Assembly (NCBI GenBank): GCA_014529385.2
Contig: CM043961.1
Span: forward strand, 16,854,978 to 16,918,977
DNA from: Adiantum capillus-veneris
Lineage: Eukaryota; Streptophyta; Polypodiopsida; Polypodiales; Pteridaceae
Length of the DNA stretch: 64,000 bases
Reading direction: 5' to 3'
Part shown: in pieces, positions 56,036-64,000 of the stretch
Layout: each line of letters begins with the position of its first letter
How positions within the stretch are numbered: position 1 is the first letter of the stretch
Program-made: the position numbers and the translations under genes
Notes under the pieces: model-generated
What the model saw: the letters and a program-made list of their open reading frames with translations, nothing else
What the model was told of the DNA's origin: nothing
Databases searched by the model: none

Positions 56036-57203
56036 GAGTACAAGTGGGGCTTTGTGTTGGACATGCATAGCTTTTCCATCCTAAAGGTGCTCTCCAAAGA
56101 CACCGTTTGTCGGCATTCAAAAGAAGCCTCCCTGGCTTCTCCATTTTTGCCTCAGAGCCTACCAGCAATGGCTTGCCCTCCACATCCCCACCTCGCCGGA
56201 CATCCACGTCCCCCACATCGACTTCCAAGACATCTCTTACTACTCCCAACCTTAGAAGCAGCCTCAGAAGAAGAGCCTCAACAAGGTTGACCCCAAAATC
56301 CTTATCACCTACTAGAAGCTCGACATCCCTCTTTCAGAGCAGCATCGCCTCTAGGGTATTTACATTGATGTTGTCTTTGGCAGCACTGCGCTCTCATGAC
56401 AAGATGTCATCTTTTGCTCTATCTCAAATGTTGACAAAGATTACCCTGATTTAGTTCAAAAGTATCTAGGAAAAGTGGTCCCTCTAAGTGACAATTTCTA
56501 TGCAGCTTTGAATTCTTTCATTTTCAATTATGGGTCCTTTGTCTACATTCCCAACGATAAGAATCTTGAAATGCCTCTATCCCCATATTATAAAATCTGA
56601 GCGCACTCTTATTTTGGCCGATGGGAGAAGCTCTGTGGAGTATTTGGAGGGCTGCACTGCACCTGCATATGGCAAGAATTGATTGCATGCAACTATGGTT
56701 GAGTTTTTTTGTGCAAAAGGTGCCCAGATTAAGTATTCGACTATGAAAAACTGGTATGCTGGGGATGAGGAGGGTCAAGGTGGGATATACAATTTTGTCA
56801 CTCAGAGAGGCCTTTGTGATGGATATGATCCAAGATTTCATGGACATACGTACAAACTGGATCGGCCATCCCATGGAAGTATCCTAGCATTGTACTAAAA
56901 GGGGAAAAATATGTGCGTGAGTTCTACTTTATGGCTCTCATTAACAATCAACAATGGGTTGTTACGAGCACCAAGATGATTCATGTTGGGAAAGAAACTC
57001 GAAGCAGAGTTGTGAGTAAAGGTATATCTGTTGGTGAGTCCAGTAGTACCTATAGAGGCTTGGTGCATGTACACTTGACCTCTCGAAATGCCAAAAACTG
57101 TTTTCAATTTGACTCCTTGCTCATTGGAGTCAAATTAAGAAACAAGTACCCCTATACACAGGTTGATCCTCGCTCTTTCACCAAACCCGGTCATTGGACT
57201 TAG
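56036..57203 (+). pseudogene. SUFB (plastid Fe-S scaffold) pseudogene
   Basis: The match begins at KWGFVLDMHSFSILKVLSKD, shifts frame near 56115, and continues through [110 protein letters not shown] and YRGLVHVHLTS, ending at KYPYTQVDPRS. SufB is the core scaffold protein of the SUF iron-sulfur assembly complex in plastids. At least three TAG/TGA stops and several frameshifts are present. The transit peptide and about the first 90 residues are missing, as is the C-terminal part of about 100 residues. No intron is seen, so it may be a processed copy. It has no neighbours of related function. Confidence 0.88.
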
Positions 57204-57495
57204 CCGCTTGGCATGATCTTGACCCTTGCCAATAATTTTGATCAAACGACCAGGAGACATGTTTTTTTTTAGTGTTGCAATGGAATGATTTCACATACGA
57301 GTTTCAAAACACAATGTGCTACCTGTGCACTATGTCTTGAAGGTTTTACACGCTACGACTGTATGCTTTTTTTTCATGTGATGGATGCCTTTTGAGACAG
57401 CTGCTGCCGAAGCATGACAAGTTCAAAGTGGGAGAGAAATTGTTGCTAGGAGCAAACATAGGTGTCGACTCTCAACTCCGGTGCCAAGAACGCTC
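57204..57495. other. Short intergenic stretch, repeat-flanked
   Basis: No gene. The last 40 bases ('aggtgtcgactctcaactcc', then 'cgctcgctctctc') are shared with the flank of the microsatellite at 61100. Confidence 0.5.
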
Positions 57496-57627
<132 letters not shown>

Positions 57628-57739
57628 ATCTTCATGGGAAGAAGATAATGTCCCATTCTCTCATACTTACTGACTTGCTGCACTATTTTGGCAACCTTGG
57701 ACTTGGTGTTTACCTAGCTTGCTCTGGCTCACAGTATCC

Positions 57740-60700
57740 TTAACACAGATAGAGAGTATCATAATGTTTTATGGCAAGGTCTTGGTTTGACCACTAGCAG
57801 TTATTCGAAGGAGGTTCTCTTTCATTAATAGGGTTAGTTGAGTCCCCACTGGCTGACTCGAAGCTACATTAATGCCCTCACATACAAGCATGAATCCCAA
57901 TTGGCATACATAGACCCTAACCTTGCCACATTGTTCGACTGGATGGATATTGGAGTTTGTGACTAGACGGTTATTGGAGTTTGCTTCATTCAATAACCTA
58001 TGCGGGTCCTACCTCGTATATACACAAGGCTTTATACTAATCAATAACGTATTTTGTAATCTTGTTCTAATTTGACTGACCCCTACTCGGTTTATAACCT
58101 GTCTAATGGGACCGATGAAGGTGGCCAACTTCATGTACAAAGGGATTCTCCAACCTAATTTTGGACTCCTTTGTTATGGCTTACCAAACTTGTTGTGGCG
58201 ACTAAATCAATACTCAATTATAATGCTTTCTTTCAGAATTTGGCCGTGTCCTCAATGGCTTGATCATTTCTACCTAAAATCAACACACTCGTAAAGACAT
58301 ACTCGTAGCTGGCTGACTTTCAAAATGTGATGTAGCTTTTAATTAGATCTAACCAGATATTTTGAAGCTGTATATTTGACCTACCCACCCTACCTACACA
58401 TGCTATAAATGATGTCCCAATAACATGCTTCATACCTAACCATGTGAAGGTGAGTTATGATCTCGTAAGCTCAGTTAGACTTCTGCAAAAATAGAAAAAA
58501 TCTTCTTCTAACCTCCAACATAAAATAACACCTGTGTTTTGTCTCCTATCTCTCTTTCTCTCACTTGGATGAACTTCTCTGTGGTGTCGTCTGCAAATAT
58601 CTACGGGACACTTCCTTGAAGGTGGCATGAACGTGCCTCGACACACATCTCAGTGTATGTATCGCCCCTCCTCCCTCCCTTCGACTTGATGTGTAAGTAG
58701 ATCTCGCTCTATCTTACACAAACATACACACACACACACACACACATACTCATGTGTGGACACATATTGACCTTCTTATTTGACACATTGGTAGTACCAC
58801 ACATACACACACAATGTATAGGGGTGCTCCCTATCATAAATACAGCATAATTTATGCGTACACTCTCTAATAAAGCTTTATTATCTCCTGGGATGTACCA
58901 TGAATCTGATCGTACAGCATAGCCGTGCAATACGACATTCGCAACATATAGAGTTCGCGGAGATGATAACTTTGGCCATGGCTCAGGAAATACATTTCCC
59001 ATAGAAAGATTACAGAATCGTTCTACATACTCAGTATTTGGGGTTTTGCATACTTTTTCTGAACACTTTGCTGATGCTGTCTGAAGCAAATTAGTAGTTA
59101 TTGTTATGGTTGTATCATCTGAAAATCTTGGTGTCTAATTGCTGGCTGCAATACTGAGGTAGAGTACGTGCTAATCTACAGAGGTAGATTACCCACTCAG
59201 TACATTTACAATTTTCGATTCTCTAAAAATCGGTCATACTTTGAGCAATAGCATGAAAAATAGATGACATGGCACCTACTCGGTACACACACACACACGC
59301 ACGCACACACACACACACACATACACACACACACAGATACATGATACAAATACTGGTTGTTTTTATACAATAATTCTTATGGTTAATGGTTAAGTTTGTC
59401 ATGTTGAAGTACTTTTTTCTAGGGTTGGTACGTGATGGTTGAGTATCAGCTTTTGGTTGATATGACACATGAAGTCCAGGCCTTTTGAACATGAATAGAA
59501 ACTGTTTTTTTTAGTAGCAACTTTTGGGTGATATGACACATTAAAATGGGATTCATCAGCACACATAGACACGCGGTAAGGCCCAGGTGCAGGGAGATTT
59601 GGTTTTCAATTAACCCTAGCTAAAGACATTTGATGCGTGATGTTGAGCCTTAAACTTTATGTGACGGTCTCGGTAGAGATGGCAATGAGTGGAATTTTTA
59701 AAAAATCATCCATTATACAAAGGAGATGCTGCCCAAATTTTCACTTTTCAGAGAGCTTTAATGCGAGAAGTGGTAGTGATGCAACATGCCTACTACCTTC
59801 TTTGATTGTTAAAAATATTTGTTGATTAGGAGTTGAAACTCTAATGATATGTAGATACATGGAGTTTACAATCCCTTTTGATAGATACTTTACATTAGAT
59901 AATGTAGATGAATGTCTAATACAATGGACATGTTAAACTTCAATCAAGGTAAGTATATATTGGTGAGCTCATAACAGGAAGCTATTTTTTTATACTTTCC
60001 TCTCTTAGAAACTATGTGGAGGTCTTGGTCGAGATGACATTGGATTGGATTTCTTTTGACAAAAATTTAATGTCTTTCTTGTGGGATGAAACAACATTGA
60101 CCTATGCGGCTCTGATGACCTAGAGCTACACAACATCTGGCAGCTTGGATACTAATTTTCGGAGAATGCCAACAATTCTAGTTTTGATACATTGAACGAC
60201 AATTTTTAAAATTTTCTTACATGGTTTGGGACTGCAATTTTCTTAGTAGTATTTGCTCTATACTGAGTAAACATATGATTCAGTAATTGGTGGTGACAAT
60301 GCTTAGTTGATGGAATGTTGGCCTTTTTCTATGACTCATAACTGTGTCTCCATGGGAATGACACCATTGTTGATGATAAAGGAAACATAAAATGTTTTTT
60401 ATTGGATAGAAGCATAATTTTTAAAATTAGTGTTAGTATTTTACTTTGAAAACACCCCAATGGTTTAAACAAAAGGGCCTTAATCCTCATGTGAGGGTCT
60501 CAGATGAGATGGTATTTTGATTGGATTTTTTGAAAATTGATTCAAATTACAATAGAGATGCTGTTCGATTTTTTCTGGAATTAAATGACGTTTATAATAC
60601 CGTAAATATATGGCTCATTCTTTAAACTTAATATTTGATCTATGTTATGTTGTTAGTTTTTGTTGTAATTTTTGACACCAATAACAAGGGGAGGGAGTTG

Positions 60701-61060
60701 TTGACACCTGTCTTCCCAAGTAATGCCAATTCTGATAGGCTTGTGTTTCTTGGATGGTGACAGTTAAGAGATTCTTTCCTTGGGATTACAACGAAAACTA
60801 CAGCAGTAACAGAAGATTGTCCAATGTACCAGCTAGATCGTTCTCCATGTAGATATAGTGGAAGCTCATCCCAAAGGATGGGCACATAGAGATACAACAC
60901 TAAGATATTATATTGTAGTGATCAAAGATCAAATTTTTGATCTAAATGATTGTATTATCCATTAGATACAGAATGTTGTATTGGTGTATATGAAATGATA
61001 ATTGAGGTTTATGACATCTTGTTTCAATATATTGTTATTTAATATATTATTGAGCCTTAA
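57740..61060. other. Intergenic sequence with diverged repeats
   Basis: No gene recognised. CA-rich tracts lie at 58726-58746 and 59283-59335. A module around 'tgtgacggtctcggtagaga' with 'tggaattttt' recurs, diverged, near 59650, 60010 and 60480. ORFs here are short and without domains. Confidence 0.5.
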
Positions 61061-61099
61061 GTAGGTGTCGATTCTCAAATCCGATGCCAGAAACGCTCG

Positions 61100-61120
61100 C
61101 TCTCTCTCATTCTCTCTCTC

Positions 61121-61174
<54 letters not shown>
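61100..61174. repeat. Composite microsatellite (CT)n(CA)n
   Basis: The same order and the same left flank ('aggtgtcgattctcaaatcc') as at 57496. Confidence 0.95.
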
Positions 61175-61175
<1 letters not shown>

Positions 61176-62140
61176 ACCTTGGCAAACATGTCTTCTCTCA
61201 CAATTGTAGCACATCGCAAATCCATTTCTTCTCTCAAGCAAGATCTTCAAGGAGAAGCATTGACGAATCTTTTAATGCTTGCAACCATGTCTATGCCATG
61301 TTGCACAGTACGTGTCGGGGTAACCCTCATGGAAAATCATCTGGGAATACATCTTTATATTCCATTAATAAATCTTTTAACTTATTGGAAACATTTCCTT
61401 GTTTAGGAGAGAGAAGTAGACATAGTTGGAAGACAAGAGAGAGAAGCATGCGGCATTGAGGAATTGCCATTCAAACCATTATCAACATTTAATAGAAAAA
61501 TGACATAGTGAGTAACACAAAAAGAGTTCTTCTATTTTCATCTTAAGAAAAGAGCTTCATACGCTCCACTATACAAATGAGTGGCGAGGAAGGAACATCC
61601 TTCTCTCCCAATAGTAGCATGTGCATGCCATCCACATTGAGACCATGATACATCAGTCGTACACCTTTTTGGTACATGTTACCTGCACATTGGAGAAATG
61701 AGAGGAGGATCACCCAAGAGGGAGTAGTTGCACCATGTGCACCACTTTCTCCTTACCTTGGGCAATATATTATCCCTTGGTGCCCCTAGACCCCATGAGC
61801 GTCTTGGATGTCTCAGTAGCTTCTATAAGTTTTCTCTTATTGTGCCCATGCTATGTGCATGTATTTGCATGTGCAATGTAAGACACATGAGTGTTATGCA
61901 ATGCTTTCTTATCAAGATCTTATATGGGTGTGCTATAGCATCCTCAAGAGTCTTGGGGTCTTGGTTTTTGACATGCTTCTTAAGATTTGGTGTCAGAGAT
62001 AAACCCATGCACTTGTTGAAGATCTAAACCCTCCACCTTGAGAATCAAATCCGATAGTGCAAAGTATACTCCAACAGTGTCTTATGTTGATGCATAAAGC
62101 ACTTTTCCCATGTGATTTGTGAACCAATTTTTTTCCGCTT
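61175..62140. other. Intergenic sequence, no gene recognised
   Basis: No domain or exon was seen; ORFs are below 120 codons and look random in composition. Confidence 0.45.
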
Positions 62141-62149
62141 GTGGGCAGA

Positions 62150-62420
62150 AATTCTTTTTAGAACATAGTATCAAAGGCTACCAAAGCCTCTGGTATGATG
62201 CCCTTCTCCTCGAGTGACATCCACCATTTGTCCTTGTCTTCTAGTGTTAGACTCCTTTGCAATTCCTTGAATACATATGGAGTGCATCTAAGATCATGAA
62301 TCCCATCCCATTTGCTCAAGAGTATATTCACAGCATTTTTGTTGCATTCCCTCTAAGAATAGATGGCTTGGTATTCTTTAACAAGCCATCTACCTCTTTT
62401 TGAGAGATCATGTGTAACCC
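62150..62420 (-). pseudogene. Unknown coding-like fragment
   Basis: On the minus strand one frame reads NAVNILLSKWDGIHDLRCTP, YVFKELQRSLTLEDKDKWWM and SLEEKGIIPEALVAFDTMF, then stops. The run of about 65 residues has protein-like composition, but I do not recognise it. No start or neighbouring exon was found. A poly-C tract lies at 62417-62440. It could be a relic of a host gene or of a transposon. Confidence 0.35.
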
Positions 62421-62440
62421 CTCCCCCCCCCCCCCCGCCG

Positions 62441-63210
62441 CCCAGATCATACTTCTCACATTCATACAAGGTAAGGGCTAGCCTTATGCATTTTCCATAA
62501 CATATTGATGCAATTAAATTACTCATATTCAATTCATGTGAGTTTAATTAGCTCGATGTATAATAGAATCGTGTAGTGTGGAATACACCTTTTAGATGGC
62601 TCTTTGAGAACACCATAGTATATAGTGTTCTCTCATCTAATGAACCCGAAGTGGAGTACTATGTATAGAGCGCCACATGTGGTTTGAGACCATCTTTAGT
62701 GCTTAGGGAAAGGCCAGTTGTTCAAAATTTAGAAAAGCAATAGAGACAAGTTTTTAATGTTTCAATCAAGGGATAACCTGGTCAAAGCTGTCAATTTTTA
62801 GCACACATTAAACTTGCTAAGCAACTCCACAAGTCAAGTGCAATGTTTAATTTTCATGGAGTAAGATCTCAAGGGACTTTGTTTGCATGGGCTTTTTTGT
62901 ATTTTTCTTGCTTTTCTTAATACAAACATCCCACATAATCCACATAATGTGGGAATTGTTTTTTTTAATTATTATTATTATTAAAAGATTTGAAGGGACT
63001 TTGTTTGTATCGTAGATTAGAAGAGGTCAAGTCATCTTCTAACCAAGTCATATAAATTGCCAAAGAAAAGTGCAAGAAAGCAAAGTTGACAAGATCTTTG
63101 TGAGCAAAATGGCGCACAAACTGCAGATTGATGGCGATGGTAATTAGCTCTCATGGGTGGTAGACTGTAGTGCGTGTGGTTGGGGGGAATAAAATTGTCG
63201 GTGGGGGAGG
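62441..63210. other. Intergenic sequence upstream of the phospholipase gene
   Basis: AT-rich, no gene. A run of ATT triplets lies near 62965-62985. Confidence 0.45.
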
Positions 63211-63311
63211 GGTGTGTGTGTGTGTGTGTGTGAGTGAGAGAGAGAGAGAGAGAGTGAGAGAGAGAGAGAGGAAGAAGAAGAAGAGAATTTTAGAGTAGTG
63301 CTCACTAGCTA

Positions 63312-63352
<41 letters not shown>

Positions 63353-63432
63353 GTGTGGCAGCTGAGTGGCCATTGCAGGGCCAGCCGCCAGCGTGCATTT
63401 GTGTAGTTTCGTGTGTCGACGCAAAGGGTAAG

Positions 63433-63468
<36 letters not shown>

Positions 63469-63537
63469 CTTCTGTGGCAAGCTTCAACACTTATAAAGCC
63501 CGCCAGCCTCCCTCCCTCTCTCTCTCTCTCTCTCTCC
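63211..63537 (+). promoter_or_regulatory. GA/CT-rich promoter region with TATA box
   Basis: (TG)n(AG)n at 63211-63270, (GA)n at 63315-63350 and 63438-63467, and (CT)n at 63516-63537. TATAAA lies at 63492-63497, 97 bp before the start codon, at a fitting distance for the next gene. GA/CT tracts are known binding sites for plant BPC-type factors; a role here is inferred. Confidence 0.5.
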
Positions 63538-63593
63538 CTAGCTAGTGAGCACGACTACAATTAGCTGCAGCTGCTACACGAGCATCTGAATTC

Positions 63594-64000
63594 ATGAGGA
63601 AGGCAGTACTCGGATCAATTAGAGCTGCGCTGTTGGTAGCATGGCTTCTCGTGATGACGTGGCTCGGGCCAGAAGCAAGCCAAGGCGGAGTACATGCACT
63701 ACGGCCTGCCCATCTCCGTAGACGCTTGAAAAAGGCCACCAAAATTGAAGGCCCTATAAAAACCATCGTTGTGCTGGTGATGGAAAACCGGTCCTTTGAT
63801 CACATGCTTGGGTGGATGAAAAAGCTCAACCCCGAAATCGACGGTGTCATCGGCAACGAGTCCAATCCCCTCTCACTCAGCGACCCCCATTCTCCGCGTA
63901 TTTACTTCTCGGACACCGCTGAATTTGTTGATCCTGATCCTGGCCACTCCTTCCAAGCCATTAGACAACAAATTTTTGGTGCCAATGGCCTCGACGATGG
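63594..64000 (+). CDS. Non-specific phospholipase C, 5' part
   Basis: The ORF starts at ATG 63594 and runs off the right edge after 135 codons. It has a signal peptide (MRKAVLG...[15 protein letters not shown]), a short basic linker, then the start of the phosphoesterase domain: [20 protein letters not shown] (the ENRSFDH signature), INPLS-like segment [11 protein letters not shown], and [20 protein letters not shown]. Plant NPC enzymes hydrolyse phospholipids to diacylglycerol and a phosphorylated head group, acting in membrane remodelling and signalling. The signal peptide suggests a member that enters the secretory pathway, like NPC1 or NPC2; which one cannot be told from this part. No stop or frameshift is seen. 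A TATA box and GA tracts lie upstream. Confidence 0.9.
   Translation, partial: MRKAVLGSIRAALLVAWLLVMTWLGPEASQGGVHALRPAHLRRRLKKATKIEGPIKTIVVLVMENRSFDHMLGWMKKLNPEIDGVIGNESNPLSLSDPHSPRIYFSDTAEFVDPDPGHSFQAIRQQIFGANGLDD

Noticed and set aside
55896-56249. A 117-codon minus ORF
   Set aside because: Most of it is antisense to the SUFB remnant; only its last 40 codons look coding-like and no family is recognised.

Overview
This window is nuclear DNA from a flowering plant with a large, transposon-rich genome. The evidence is a CASP-like gene with two introns of more than 6 kb, plant LTR retrotransposons with initiator-tRNA-Met primer sites, hAT and Mutator-type DNA elements, a nuclear pseudogene of plastid SUFB, and the start of a plant non-specific phospholipase C gene. 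The species cannot be named from sequence alone. Dinucleotide repeats, above all (CT)n followed directly by (CA)n, are very abundant.

Layout. 1-5.1 kb: degenerate repeats and microsatellites. 5.1-19.8 kb: a CASP-like membrane protein gene on the minus strand (three exons, 271 residues). Its intron 2 holds a 5.4 kb non-coding LTR element with a perfect 5-bp target duplication. Its intron 1 holds a broken LTR, a (CT)n(CA)n minisatellite, a second splice-compatible first exon and a Mutator-type MITE. 22.0-32.8 kb: a Ty3/gypsy chromovirus on the minus strand with two LTRs, gag, an internal 1.5 kb tandem duplication (zinc knuckle, protease, start of RT), RNase H, integrase and a chromodomain; it carries frameshifts and stops. 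37.3-44.7 kb: a hAT element bounded by a perfect 8-bp target duplication. It holds a decayed transposase reading rightwards and, converging on it, two minus-strand cargo genes, one of them a protein kinase with all catalytic residues. 44.8-45.7 kb: a diverged LTR. 46.2-52.8 kb: an undescribed locus with a transposase-like gene of unknown family, a histone H3-like gene, two large foldback palindromes and a convergent minus-strand gene. 56.0-57.2 kb: a SUFB pseudogene. 57.2-63.2 kb: repeats and no recognised gene. 63.6 kb to the end: the start of a phospholipase C gene.

The strongest signals for something undescribed are two. First, an H3-like protein sits beside a transposase-like gene: it keeps the exact ARTKQTA tail and an H3 histone fold of canonical length, with about 200 extra residues between them. 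Second, a hAT transposon carries a kinase as cargo. Both loci put a rightward transposase-like unit opposite a leftward unit whose 3' ends converge. All these element genes carry stops or frameshifts here, so intact relatives elsewhere would be needed to define them. The host genes (CASP-like, phospholipase C) look intact as far as they can be seen.
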